A DNA stretch of 64,000 bases from Actinomadura pelletieri DSM 43383 (lineage in GTDB: Bacteria; Actinomycetota; Actinomycetes; Streptosporangiales; Streptosporangiaceae): the NCBI RefSeq assembly GCF_003634705.1, contig NZ_RBWU01000009.1:52307-116306 (forward strand), given 5' to 3'. A program made the position numbers and the translations under genes. The notes beneath the pieces were generated by a model that saw nothing but the letters and a program-made list of their open reading frames with translations, had not been told where the DNA came from and ran no database searches. Of this stretch, positions 17,710-26,517 are shown piece after piece. The stretch's first letter is position 1. Each line of letters begins with the position of its first letter.

Positions 17710-18998
17710 GGTGCGAGCCTTTCCTTCAACGTCGTGACGATCTCGGTCAACGGGACGGCGGTCTGCTCGCCCTCGGCCAGATCCTTGACCTGGGCGACGC
17801 CGTCGGCGATATCTCGCTCCCCGAGGATCACGGCGTACCGGGCGCCCGAGCGGTCGGCGTCCTTCATCGCGCCCTTCAGCTTCTTGCCGCCGAACGCCAT
17901 GTCGGCGGCGATTCCGGCCCGGCGCAGCTCGGCGACCAGGGTGAACAGGCGCCGTTCGGCCGTCTCGCCGAGCGGCACCCCGAACGCCTGGCAGCGCGGC
18001 CTGACGGTGAACGCGGCGCTCTCCGCCGCCGACTCCCGCTCCCGCGCCTCGGCGTCCATCGCGAGGAGCGTGCGGTCCAGGCCGAGGCCGAACCCGATGC
18101 CGGGCAGCGGAGGGCCGCCGATGTCCTCCGACAGCCCGTCGTAGCGTCCGCCGCCGCCGATGCCGGACTGCGCGCCGAGCAGCGGGTGGTCGAACTCGTA
18201 CGTCGTGCGGGTGTAGTAGTCGAGGCCGCGGACGAGGGCGGGGGTGTCCTCCCACTCGATGCCGAGGTCGGCGAGCAGTTCCCGGACCCGGTCGTGGTGG
18301 GCCTTGCAGGCCGGGCACAGGTGGTCGGCCACCAGCGGCGCGTTCGCGAGTTGGGCGCGCACCTGCGGGCGCTTGTCGTCCAGCACCCGCAGCGGGTTCA
18401 GCTCGACGCGGGCGCGGGTGTCGTCGTCCAGGTCGAGGCCGCGCAGGAAGTCCTGCAGCAGCGCCCGGTAGGCCGGACGGCACTCCCGGCAGCCGAGCGA
18501 GTTCAGCAGCAGCCGCACCCGCGTCAGACCGACGGACCGGTACCAGTTCCACGCGATCGCGATCGTCTCCGCGTCGACGCGCGGGTCCTCGCTGCCGATC
18601 GCCTCCAGGTCGAGCTGGTAGAACTGCCGGAAGCGGCCCTGCTGCGGCCGCTCGGCGCGGAACGCGGGGCCCGTCGTCCACACCTTCACCGGCAGCGCGC
18701 CCTTGTGGAGGTTGTTCTCCAGGACGGAACGCAGCACCGACGCGGTGAACTCCGGACGCAGCGTCAGCGACCGGCCGCCCCTGTCCTCGAACGTGTACAT
18801 CTCCTTCGACACCACGTCCGTGGACTCGCCGACGCCCCGTCTGAACAGATTGGTGTCCTCGAAGACGGCCAACTCCATGTAGCCGTAGCCGGCCAGCCGC
18901 GCCTGTTCGGCGAACGCCTCACGGACGGCATAGAGGAGATCCGCGCTGGGCGGAACGTATTCACTGACCCCCTTGGGGGCCCGGAAACTCGAACTCAT
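17706..18998 (-). CDS. hisS: Histidyl-tRNA synthetase
   Basis: 430 residues. It has FRAPKGVSEYVPP at the N-terminus, motif 2 (FRAERPQQGRFRQFYQLDLEAIG), HisA motif LVRGLDYYTRTTYEF, motif 3 GIGFGLGLDRTLLAM and the C-terminal anticodon domain (GGKKLKGAMKDADRSGARYAVILGE). It catalyses histidine charging. It is the first gene of a hisS-aspS pair, following the MBL hydrolase gene by 12 bases on the same strand. Confidence 0.96.
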   Translation of the reverse strand: MSSSFRAPKGVSEYVPPSADLLYAVREAFAEQARLAGYGYMELAVFEDTNLFRRGVGESTDVVSKEMYTFEDRGGRSLTLRPEFTASVLRSVLENNLHKGALPVKVWTTGPAFRAERPQQGRFRQFYQLDLEAIGSEDPRVDAETIAIAWNWYRSVGLTRVRLLLNSLGCRECRPAYRALLQDFLRGLDLDDDTRARVELNPLRVLDDKRPQVRAQLANAPLVADHLCPACKAHHDRVRELLADLGIEWEDTPALVRGLDYYTRTTYEFDHPLLGAQSGIGGGGRYDGLSEDIGGPPLPGIGFGLGLDRTLLAMDAEARERESAAESAAFTVRPRCQAFGVPLGETAERRLFTLVAELRRAGIAADMAFGGKKLKGAMKDADRSGARYAVILGERDIADGVAQVKDLAEGEQTAVPLTEIVTTLKERLAP

Positions 18999-19010
18999 CG
19001 TCTCTTAGGC

Positions 19011-19751
19011 TCAAAATCCCTTGTTGGGCCCGTCCGCCGGAACGGCCGGGGCGTTCGAGGAGGACGAGCCCCCTGAATCGTCCGGCACAAGTCCGGTCAG
19101 GAACGGATTGGTCGCCCGTTCACGGCCGATTGTGGTCTGCTCGCCGTGGCCGGGCAGGACGGCCGTCTCGTCGGGCAGGGTGAGGCACACCCGCGACAGG
19201 CTCGCGAGGATCTCCTCGTACGAGCCGCCCGGCAGGTCGGTGCGTCCGATGGACCCGGCGAACAGGAGGTCGCCGCTGAACATCACGTCGGGGATCTGTC
19301 GCGTCCTCGGCGTCCGGAACGTCACCGACCCGGGTGTATGGCCAGGCGCGTGGTCGACGGTGAAGCTGAGACCCGCGAGTTCCAGCACCGATCCGTCGGT
19401 CAGCTCCCGCACATCGTCCGGCTCGGACAGCTCCAGGCCGCCGAACAGCTGCTGCCCGGCGGCGAGGGACAGGCCCTTGGCCGGATCGGTGAGCAGGTCG
19501 CGGTCGTCCGGATGGATGAAGGCGGGGACGTCCTTCGCCCCGCACACCGGCGCCACCGACCAGACATGGTCGATGTGGCCGTGCGTCAACAGCACCGCGA
19601 CCGGCTTCAGCCGATGCTCGCGCAGGATCTCCTCGATCCCGGCCTCGGCGTCCTGACCGGGGTCGATGATGACGCACTCCTCCCCGGCGGCGGGCGCCAC
19701 GACATAACAGTTCGCGGCGAAAGACCCGGCGGGGAACCCGGCGACGAGCAC
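19011..19751 (-). CDS. MBL-fold metallohydrolase (glyoxalase II-like)
   Basis: 246 residues with the metallo-beta-lactamase signature LLTHGHIDHVWSV (HxHxDH), the later ligands DHAPGHTPGSV (His), MFSGDLLFAGSIGRTD (Asp) and VLPGHGEQTTI (His), and the N-terminal GSFAANCYVVA typical of the hydroxyacylglutathione-hydrolase-like branch. Actinomycetes use mycothiol rather than glutathione, so a thioester hydrolase of unknown substrate is the safest description. The last 20 residues form a Ser/Pro tail. The association upstream of hisS-aspS is common in actinobacteria. Confidence 0.85.
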   Translation of the reverse strand: MLVAGFPAGSFAANCYVVAPAAGEECVIIDPGQDAEAGIEEILREHRLKPVAVLLTHGHIDHVWSVAPVCGAKDVPAFIHPDDRDLLTDPAKGLSLAAGQQLFGGLELSEPDDVRELTDGSVLELAGLSFTVDHAPGHTPGSVTFRTPRTRQIPDVMFSGDLLFAGSIGRTDLPGGSYEEILASLSRVCLTLPDETAVLPGHGEQTTIGRERATNPFLTGLVPDDSGGSSSSNAPAVPADGPNKGF

Positions 19752-19947
19752 GGTCGTCCTTCCTTCGAACCATCTCTGTGGGCGTGTCCGAGGGTACCGG
19801 CGCGGCCATTGCCTCCGCGAACGAGATAGGGCGTCGCCGTGTCGCGAGACCCGGCGAAGCGCTCCCTGAAAGCGGAGGCGATTTTACGCGCGGGTGCCGC
19901 TACTATGCGCTGCACGTTCATCTGATCACACCGAAGGGGCCATAGAC

Positions 19948-20691
19948 GTGGCGGGGAAGGACCGCAAGAAGCAGCTCGCGCGCCAGCGCTACGAGCGCCA
20001 GCAGCAGCGACGGGCCGAGGAGGCGGCGCGCGCCCGCCGACTCAAGATCATCGGCTCGGCCGCCGCGGTCGCGGTCGTCGCCGCCGGCGGCGGCGTGTTC
20101 ATGGTCGTGACCGGTGACGAGGAGTCCACGGCCGCCGGACCGAAGTGCGACTACAAGACCGCGCAGGCCCCGGCCGCCAAGGACGTCGGCAAGCCCCCGG
20201 GCAAGCCCGCCTACACGGGCACCGTCCAGGCGACCGTCAAGACCAACCGCGGCGACGTGGAGATGCAGCTGTTCGGCGAGAAGGCGCCCTGCACGGTCAA
20301 CTCCTTCGCCTTCCTGGCGCAGAAGAACTACTTCGACAAGTCGCCGTGCCACCGGCTGACGAGCGGCGGGCTCAACGTCCTGCAGTGCGGCGACCCCACG
20401 GGCAAGGGCACGGGCGGACCGGGCTACGAGTTCGACAACGAGAACACCAAGGGCGCCACCTACACCGAGGGCACGCTCGCCATGGCCAACAGCGGGCCCG
20501 ACACCAACGGCAGCCAGTTCTTCCTCGTGTACAAGGACTCGCAGCTCGACCCCGACTACACCGTGTTCGGGAAGATCACCAAGGGGCTCGACGTGCTGAC
20601 CAAGGTCGCCGCCGACGGCTCGGAACCGAAGGGCGACGGCGCGCCCAAGAAGAAGGTGGAGATCGAGGACGTGGCGATCGCCGGGAAATAG
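19948..20691 (+). CDS. Cyclophilin-type peptidyl-prolyl isomerase, membrane anchored
   Basis: 247 residues. A strongly basic N-terminus rich in Lys, Arg and Gln precedes a membrane helix (about residues 36-54, IGSAAAVAVVAAGGGVFMVV). A short linker leads into a cyclophilin domain from about residue 90 (ATVKTNRGDVEMQLFGEKAPCTVNSF, FDKSPCHRLTSGG, AMANSGPDTNGSQFFLVY, LDPDYTVFGKITKG). It should act outside the membrane on folding proteins. GTG at 19948 follows GAAGGGG. A TACTAT -10-like element at 19901-19906 may drive it. It is divergent from the MBL gene. Confidence 0.9.
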   Translation: MAGKDRKKQLARQRYERQQQRRAEEAARARRLKIIGSAAAVAVVAAGGGVFMVVTGDEESTAAGPKCDYKTAQAPAAKDVGKPPGKPAYTGTVQATVKTNRGDVEMQLFGEKAPCTVNSFAFLAQKNYFDKSPCHRLTSGGLNVLQCGDPTGKGTGGPGYEFDNENTKGATYTEGTLAMANSGPDTNGSQFFLVYKDSQLDPDYTVFGKITKGLDVLTKVAADGSEPKGDGAPKKKVEIEDVAIAGK

Positions 20692-20763
20692 CCGAACGGG
20701 ATACTAAGGTGTGGAGAGTCCGAAGGGCGTAGGTCTTTCGGATTCGCGATTCAGGAGGCAAGG

Positions 20764-21999
20764 GTGTCCAGCGCGACCGATCCCTGGGGCCGGGTGGACG
20801 AGGACGGCACCGTCTATGTCAGGACGTCCGGCGGCGAACGGGTCGTCGGTTCCTGGCAGGCGGGCGCTCCCGAAGAGGCCCTGTCCTACTTCAAGCGCAA
20901 GTACGACTCGCTCGTCACCGAGATCGGCCTGCTCGAACAGCGGGTCCGCACCACCGACCTGCAGCCCGCCCAGGCCCAGCAGAGCATCGACCGGCTCCGC
21001 GAGGCCGTCGCCGACGCCAACGCCGTCGGCGACCTCGACGCCCTCGGTCGCCGTCTCGACGGCCTCAGCGAACAGGTCGGGCGGCGCCGCGAAGAGGTCA
21101 AGGCGCAACGCGAGCAGCACCGCCACGAGGCCCGCGAGGTCAAGGAGCGGATCGTCGCCGAGGCCGAGCGGATCGCGGCCGAGGAGACCCACTGGAAGAA
21201 CGGCGGCGAACGCCTTCGCCAGCTCGTCGAGGAGTGGAAGGCCGCCGACCGCATCGACCGCCCCACCGAGACCGCCCTCTGGAAGCGGCTGTCGTCCGCG
21301 CGCAACGCCTTCACCAAACGCCGTAAGGCCTACTTCGCCACCCTGGACGACCAGCGCGAGGAGGCCCGCCGCGAGAAGGAACGCCTCGTCGCCGAGGCCG
21401 AGGCGATGTCCGGCTCCACCGACTGGGGCGAGACCGCCGCCGTCTACCGCGACCTGATGCGCCGCTGGAAGACGGCGGGCCGCGCCTCCCGCGACGTCGA
21501 AGAGGAACTCTGGGCCCGGTTCAAGGGCGCCCAGGACGTCTTCTTCCAGGCCCGCAGCGCCGCGTTCGCCGAACGCGACGCCGAGTTCCGCGAGCACGCC
21601 GAAGAGAAGGAGAAGCTCCTCGCCGAGGCCGAACGGCTCCTTCCCGTCAAGGACGTCCGGCAGGCCCGGCAGGCCCTCCGCGGCATCCAGGAACGCTGGG
21701 AGGCCGCCGGAATGGTCCCCCGCGACCAGCGCGACCGTCTCGAAGGCCGCCTCCGCAAGATCGAGGAGACCATCCGCGGCGCCGAGGAACTCGAATGGCG
21801 CCGCACCAACCCCGAGGCCCGCGCCCGCGCCGAGGCCACCGTCACACAGCTGCGCAGCTCCATCGACCAGCTGGAGAAACGCCTCGGCAAGGCCCGCGAA
21901 GCGGGACGGGAGAAGGACGTCAAGGAGGCCGAAGAGGCCCTCAACGCCCGCCGCGCCTGGCTTGAAGAAGCAGAACGCACCCTCGCCGAATTCTCGTGA
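20764..21999 (+). CDS. DUF349 repeat protein
   Basis: 411 residues, almost entirely charged coiled coil. Three DUF349 units can be seen by their W-x-A/T-G/A-R pattern: ETHWKNGGERLRQLVEEWKAADR, STDWGETAAVYRDLMRRWKTAGR and VRQARQALRGIQERWEAAGMVPR. There is no signal or membrane helix, so it is cytoplasmic. The family is widespread in actinobacteria (often next to the cyclophilin and relA genes) and has no agreed function. GTG start after AGGAGGCAAGG. It is the last gene before the 22-kb repeat. Confidence 0.88.
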   Translation: MSSATDPWGRVDEDGTVYVRTSGGERVVGSWQAGAPEEALSYFKRKYDSLVTEIGLLEQRVRTTDLQPAQAQQSIDRLREAVADANAVGDLDALGRRLDGLSEQVGRRREEVKAQREQHRHEAREVKERIVAEAERIAAEETHWKNGGERLRQLVEEWKAADRIDRPTETALWKRLSSARNAFTKRRKAYFATLDDQREEARREKERLVAEAEAMSGSTDWGETAAVYRDLMRRWKTAGRASRDVEEELWARFKGAQDVFFQARSAAFAERDAEFREHAEEKEKLLAEAERLLPVKDVRQARQALRGIQERWEAAGMVPRDQRDRLEGRLRKIEETIRGAEELEWRRTNPEARARAEATVTQLRSSIDQLEKRLGKAREAGREKDVKEAEEALNARRAWLEEAERTLAEFS

Positions 22000-22044
22000 T
22001 CTCCCAGGGGGGCGACCCCCTGGAACCCCCGTCACGAGCAGGTC

Positions 22045-22450
22045 GATCCTCACGCCACGGCGCGGGTTCGTGTGACCGTGCGGGTTTGTGGCGTGGCGCT
22101 GCGGTCGACCTGCTCGACGGTTCGCGCGACCTCCGGCGCTGAGGCGCCTCCGGCCGCGCGAACCGTGGGACGGCTGGGGCCTTGTTCAAGTGCGGGGGCG
22201 GCGACTCGGCCACGTTCGGTTCGAGGGGGCGGATCGCTGAAACGCCCGTTTGTGACGCGGGCGATCCTCACGCCGCGTGTGTGGTCTGTTGTGTCCGGTT
22301 ACGGGTGTGTGTGGCGTCGCTGCGGTCGCCTGGGTCGGCGGTTCGCGCGGCCTGCGGCTCTGGGGCGTGTCCGGGCGCGCGAACCGTGGGGTGGCTGGGG
22401 CTTGGTCCAAGTGCGGGGGCGGGGACTCGGCCACGCTCGGTTCGAGAGGG
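22045..22450. repeat. Tandem ~218-base intergenic repeat with hairpins
   Basis: Two degenerate copies in direct orientation: unit A about 22045-22262 and unit B about 22263-22450, both starting GATCCTCACGCC. The right half is best conserved (GTGCGGGGGCGG-GACTCGGCCACG-TCGGTTCGAG). Each unit contains an inverted repeat with arms GGTTCGCGCG/CGCGCGAACC: 22117-22128 with 22155-22166 (12 bp) in A, and 22339-22349 with 22376-22386 (11 bp) in B; the loop sequences differ. No gene is seen in the 466-base gap, which lies between two convergent genes. A termination, RNA or mobile-repeat role is open. Confidence 0.8.
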
Positions 22451-22465
22451 CGTCCCCTGACGGGG

Positions 22466-23032
22466 TCAGGTGGGGGGTCTTCCCAGGAAGGCCAGGAGGC
22501 GGGTCTGTTCGTCGGCGCCGGGTGGGGGTGGGAGCGGTGGGGCCAGGTGGCCTCTGGCGCGTAGGGGGGCGGCGATGACGTGGGCCGTGGCGAAGGCGTG
22601 GTGGACGAGGTCCGGGTCCAGGCGGGACGGCTGGCCTGTGGCCTGGGCGAGGTCCCAGGCGTGGACGAGCGGCTCCAGGATGTAGCCGCCCAGGAAGTCG
22701 CCGAGCGGTAGTTCGCCCAGTCGGCCGAAGGGCACGAGGACGCGCAGGGCCTCCGCGGTCAGCGCGGCCGCGCATTCTTTGCGCGCCGACCGCCAGCACG
22801 TCAGGACGTCGCCGGGCACGAACCGGGCCGGGTCGTCGTTGACGTCCGGCCTGGGATCGCCGGCGGCCAGCGCCCGGATCAGGTGCTGTTCACCGGTGAC
22901 GTGCCCGGCGACGTCCCGGGCGGTCCACCTCGCGCAGGGCGACGGCGCGTCCCAGCCGTCCCGGGGGACGCCCGCGACCAGGTCCTCGAAGAGGTCGAGG
23001 GACCGGTGGTAGCCGCTGAGGTCCTGAGCCAT
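22466..23032 (-). CDS. TIGR03086-type DinB-fold, probable mycothiol-associated protein
   Basis: 188 residues with the maleylpyruvate isomerase/DinB-like layout: helix SGYHRSLDLFEDLVAGV, then WDAPSPCARWTARDVAGHVTGEQHL (metal-binding His) and a later metal-ligand region GGYILEPLVHAWDLAQATGQ. Proteins of this type in actinobacteria are often mycothiol-dependent or of unknown activity. The metal ligands appear intact. The start at 23032 gives the conserved MAQDLSGYH; a longer frame to 23068 has no support. It is followed on its 3' side by the tandem repeat. Confidence 0.8.
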   Translation of the reverse strand: MAQDLSGYHRSLDLFEDLVAGVPRDGWDAPSPCARWTARDVAGHVTGEQHLIRALAAGDPRPDVNDDPARFVPGDVLTCWRSARKECAAALTAEALRVLVPFGRLGELPLGDFLGGYILEPLVHAWDLAQATGQPSRLDPDLVHHAFATAHVIAAPLRARGHLAPPLPPPPGADEQTRLLAFLGRPPT

Positions 23033-23092
23033 GGTGGCCAGTGACGCGCGAACCGACCGCCCTGTCAAGCGCTATCGCGAGAGTCGCCTCCC

Positions 23093-23722
23093 TCACGCCG
23101 CCGTGCCGCCGCGCTGCAGGAGCATCCTGTTCATCTGGGCGATCTCCGCGCGCTGGCCCGTCACCATCGTGCGGGCCAGGCGGCGCACCCGGTCGTGGCC
23201 GGTGCGGGCGAGGACCGCCTCCGCCATGGCGACACCGCCGCGGTGGTGCGCGACCATCAGCCGCAGGTACTGGACCTCGGCGGCGCGGCCGGACGCCCGC
23301 TCCAGCTCCGCGAGCTGCTCGCGCGTCGCCATGCCCGGCATCGCTGCCGCGCCCCGGTGGCCGCCGCCATGGCCGGACATCCACCGCATGGGGCCCGCCG
23401 GATCGGTCTTGGGCAGGCCCCACTCGTCCAGCCAGCCCGTCATCATGCCGATCTGCGCGGACTGGGTGTTGATGATGTCGTATGCCAGCAGCCGGACCTC
23501 GGCGTCGTCCGTGCCGTCGCGGACGAGGAACGACATGCGCACCGCCTGGGCGTGGTGGCTGCTCATGTCGCGGGCGAACCCGGCCTCCGGATCGCCGGTG
23601 CCGGGGTCGCCCGAACGGAACGCGGTGAGCGCCACCAGGACCGCGCCGACGAGGAGGACCAGGACCGCGAGGACGACCGTGATCCCGCGTTTGGTGGAGG
23701 CGGGGGGCGCGTGTTCGGTCAT
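23093..23722 (-). CDS. DUF305 exported protein, His/Met-rich
   Basis: 209 residues: short cytoplasmic N-terminus, one membrane helix (about 14-34, ITVVLAVLVLLVGAVLVALTA), then a DUF305 domain with paired HH motifs (FARDMSSHHAQAVRMSFLV and LMVAHHRGGVAMAEAVLA). A Gly/His/Met stretch MSGHGGGHRGAAAMPGM lies in between. Such residues suggest metal (copper or similar) binding, but the family function is not established. The start codon overlaps the stop of the upstream DUF3105 gene by four bases, so the two proteins are probably made together. Confidence 0.88.
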   Translation of the reverse strand: MTEHAPPASTKRGITVVLAVLVLLVGAVLVALTAFRSGDPGTGDPEAGFARDMSSHHAQAVRMSFLVRDGTDDAEVRLLAYDIINTQSAQIGMMTGWLDEWGLPKTDPAGPMRWMSGHGGGHRGAAAMPGMATREQLAELERASGRAAEVQYLRLMVAHHRGGVAMAEAVLARTGHDRVRRLARTMVTGQRAEIAQMNRMLLQRGGTAA

Positions 23723-24348
23723 GGTGTGTCCTTGGCCCCGTCGCACGGCGCGCCGGGCTCGAGCGTCTGCGGGCCCTTCACGAAGGCGCGCAGGAACTTG
23801 TCGACGCGCGGATCGGACGCGTCGTCGATCTTGAGCTGGTTGCCCCAGGCGCTCAGCACGATGGGGCTGTCGAGGGACGGGTACGGGCTCATGAACGTGT
23901 AGTCGGTGCGGGTGACCTTGCCCTTGAGAACGTCGAGCTGGGCGGCGGGCAGGCCGGGGCGGTAGGTGATCCACACCGCGCCGTGCTCCAGGGAGTGCAC
24001 GGCGTTCTCGTTGCGCAGCGCCGCGTCGTAGACGCGGCCGTTGCAGTTCTGCCAGGTCGGGTGGTGGTCGCCGCCCATCGGCGGGTCGGTGGCGTACTCG
24101 ACCGGGGCGCTGGTGTGGCCGCTGTCGAGGTCGTCCTTGGTGACCAGTCCGGCGATGGACGGGCGGTCGTCGGCCGACGACGGCCTGGACTGGACGAACG
24201 CGTAACCGATCGCGATGACCGCGACCAGGCCGACCACGGTGAAGAAGACGATGGGTCCCCACGGCGTCTCCCGCTGGGTGAGCGCGTTCTGCCTCGCGCC
24301 GCGGGCGTTGTTGCTACGGGCGTTCTTGTTACGGGCGCTCTTGGACAT
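23719..24348 (-). CDS. DUF3105 membrane-anchored protein
   Basis: 209 residues. A basic, Asn/Arg/Ser-rich N-terminus (SARNKNARSNNARGARQN) precedes a single helix (about 30-50, IVFFTVVGLVAVIAIGYAFV). The DUF3105 core follows: VEYATDPPMGGDHHPTWQNCNG, ENAVHSLEHGAVWITYRPGLP and SAWGNQLKIDD. Conserved His and Cys residues outside the membrane could bind metal or be redox active; this is inference. It is found with DUF305 genes in many actinobacteria and forms an operon with one here. Confidence 0.88.
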   Translation of the reverse strand: MSKSARNKNARSNNARGARQNALTQRETPWGPIVFFTVVGLVAVIAIGYAFVQSRPSSADDRPSIAGLVTKDDLDSGHTSAPVEYATDPPMGGDHHPTWQNCNGRVYDAALRNENAVHSLEHGAVWITYRPGLPAAQLDVLKGKVTRTDYTFMSPYPSLDSPIVLSAWGNQLKIDDASDPRVDKFLRAFVKGPQTLEPGAPCDGAKDTP

Positions 24349-24446
24349 GTGAGCGGTCCTCTCAGGGGCTGTTGCTGCTGGACATGAGGGCTGCGCCGGG
24401 CCGCGCACGAGCGCGGACACGGCGATGCGGCCTTGCGGCCGGTCCT

Positions 24447-24884
24447 CTACAGCCGGAGCACCTGGAGGGGAGGGCGGAACGCGGGCCTGGACGTTCGCCC
24501 GTCGGGCGGGGCGAGGGTCCAGCCGGCGCGGGCGGGCAGGCGCGAGGCGGGGCGGCGCGTCACGGCCGCCAGGCCGAGCAGGACGAGGGAGTACAGCACG
24601 GCGACGCACAGGCAGGCGTCCAGCGGGGGCCGGTCCTCGGCGGGCGCCGACAACGCCGTGTCGGCGGCCCTGTGAAGGTCGTGGAGCGCCGAGACCGCGG
24701 CGCCCGGCTTCTGGTCGCCGGCGGCGGACACGGCGGCCACGGGCACGCTGAAGGCGTGCTCGGTGCACATCTGGTCGGGCGGTCCATGCCTCAGCCCGTA
24801 GCTGAAGATCAGTCCGCCGACCACGAAGAGCATCACGAGCAGCCCTGCCGGGCCATGCCGTCGGCGGGGGGCCGTACCGGACAC
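24447..24884 (-). CDS. Small two-helix membrane protein (DUF6153-like)
   Basis: 145 residues if translation starts at the GTG that has AGGAG seven bases upstream; a GTG two codons earlier is possible. There are two membrane helices, near residues 14-32 (GLLVMLFVVGGLIFSYGLR) and 85-105 (CLCVAVLYSLVLLGLAAV). The external loop between them has one Cys (MCTEHAF) and a few His. The arrangement, size and neighbourhood resemble DUF6153 proteins of actinobacteria; the match is by eye and weak. It lies 98 bases upstream of the DUF3105 gene on the same strand, so co-transcription is plausible. Confidence 0.5.
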   Translation of the reverse strand: MSGTAPRRRHGPAGLLVMLFVVGGLIFSYGLRHGPPDQMCTEHAFSVPVAAVSAAGDQKPGAAVSALHDLHRAADTALSAPAEDRPPLDACLCVAVLYSLVLLGLAAVTRRPASRLPARAGWTLAPPDGRTSRPAFRPPLQVLRL

Positions 24885-25019
24885 CGTCACACTCCTGGTT
24901 GCGTCTTTCGCGCCGTTCCAACGCTGGAGGACGGCGTCAGGTTCCCCGGGTTCCAGTTTCTCACGGCGTCGTCCTTCACCGAGGCCGGCGTTGTCCGTGC
25001 CCTTGGATAGTGTCGGAGC

Positions 25020-26420
25020 GTGACCAGCGGGGTGGAATCGGACGAGCCGGAAGGCCTGTTCGACGTGTCCGGCGCCCCCGACGCGCCGGAGCCGGGGCCG
25101 GGGCCGGAGGCGCCGGGCGGGGTGGACGCGCGGCAGCCGCTCGCCGTGCGGATGCGGCCCCGCGCCTTGGACGAGGTCGTCGGGCAGGGGCATCTCCTCG
25201 GCCCCGGCACCCCGATCCGCCAGCTCGTCGACCGGGACGTGCCGATGTCCCTGGTCCTGTGGGGCCCGCCCGGCACCGGCAAGACCACCCTCGCCACGGT
25301 CGTCAGCCACGTCACCTCCCGCCGGTTCGTGGAGATCTCCGCGGTCAGCGACGGCGTCAAACGGGTCCGCGCCGAGATCGACCTGGCGCGCCGCCAGCTC
25401 GGCATGGCCGGACGGCAGACGGTCCTGTTCGTGGACGAGGTCCACCGTTTCAACAAGGCGCAACAGGACGCCCTGCTGCCCGCCGTGGAGAACCGCTGGG
25501 TCTCGTTCATCGGAGCCACCACCGAGAACCCGTTCTTCTCCGTCATCAGCCCGCTGCTGTCGCGTTCGCTGCTGCTCACCCTGGAGCCCCTCGGAACCGA
25601 CGACCTGCGCGAGGTGATCCGCCGCGCGCTCACCGACGAACGCGGCCTGGCCGGGGCGGTGACCCTCGACCAGGCGGCCGAGGACCACCTCATCCGCCTC
25701 GCGGGCGGCGACGCCCGCCGCGCCCTCACCTACCTCGAGGCCGCGTCGCTGGTCGTGGACGACGGCGCCGCGATCGACGTCGGCGTGCTGGAGAAGGCCG
25801 TCGACCGGGCCGCCGTCCGCTACGACCGTGAGGGCGACCAGCACTACGACGTGATCAGCGCGTTCGTGAAGAGCATCCGCGGCAGCGACGCCGACGCCGC
25901 GCTGCACTACCTGGCCCGCATGATCGAGGCCGGGGAGGATCCGCGGTTCATCGCCCGGCGGCTGATCGTGCACGCCAGCGAGGACGTCGGCATGGCCGAC
26001 CCGACCGCGTTGCAGACGGCGGTCGCGGCCGCGCAGGCCGTCGAGTTCGTCGGCCTGCCCGAGGCCCGGATCAACCTGGCCCAGGCGGTCATCCACCTGT
26101 CCCTGGCCCCCAAGTCCAACGCGGTGATCACGGCCGTGGACGAGGCGCTCGGCGACGTCCGCAAGGGTCTCGTCGGGCCCGTCCCCGCGCATCTGCGCGA
26201 CGCGCACTACAAGGGCGCGGCGAAGATCGGGCACGGGGAGGGCTACAAATACGCGCACAACCACCCCGGCGGAGTGGTGCGGCAACAGTACGCGCCCGAC
26301 CCGGTGGACGGACGGGAGTACTATCGGCCGACCCGGCACGGCGCCGAGTCGCGGTTCACCGAGGTCCTCGCCCGGATCCGGTCCGTCCTGCGCGGCTCGG
26401 AGGGCCGTGATCGATCTTGA
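25020..26420 (+). CDS. rarA: Replication-associated recombination ATPase RarA
   Basis: 466-residue AAA+ protein of the RarA/MgsA/WRNIP1 family. An acidic Pro-rich N-terminus of about 45 residues precedes QPLAVRMRPRALDEVVGQGHLLGP. Walker A is GPPGTGKTT, Walker B LFVDEVHRF, sensor 1 FIGATTENPFFSV and the sensor 2 region GGDARRALTYLEAA. The C-terminal tetramerisation region ends AAKIGHGEGYKYAHNHPGG, the usual family mark. It acts at stalled replication forks. It is divergent from the small membrane protein gene. GTG start. Confidence 0.95.
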   Translation: MTSGVESDEPEGLFDVSGAPDAPEPGPGPEAPGGVDARQPLAVRMRPRALDEVVGQGHLLGPGTPIRQLVDRDVPMSLVLWGPPGTGKTTLATVVSHVTSRRFVEISAVSDGVKRVRAEIDLARRQLGMAGRQTVLFVDEVHRFNKAQQDALLPAVENRWVSFIGATTENPFFSVISPLLSRSLLLTLEPLGTDDLREVIRRALTDERGLAGAVTLDQAAEDHLIRLAGGDARRALTYLEAASLVVDDGAAIDVGVLEKAVDRAAVRYDREGDQHYDVISAFVKSIRGSDADAALHYLARMIEAGEDPRFIARRLIVHASEDVGMADPTALQTAVAAAQAVEFVGLPEARINLAQAVIHLSLAPKSNAVITAVDEALGDVRKGLVGPVPAHLRDAHYKGAAKIGHGEGYKYAHNHPGGVVRQQYAPDPVDGREYYRPTRHGAESRFTEVLARIRSVLRGSEGRDRS

Positions 26421-26517
26421 CCGGCCGGTGTTCCCGCACAGTGCGCGGACGGAACGGTAAGGTCGGTCAGGCCATGTCCCGGCCCACGAGCCGGACTCGC
26501 ACGAACGGAAAGCCCTG

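Noticed and set aside
22000..22465. Possible CRISPR array or tRNA in the repeat gap
   Set aside because: Units are ~218 bases and only two, not short regular repeats with spacers; no tRNA cloverleaf or T-loop sequence is present.
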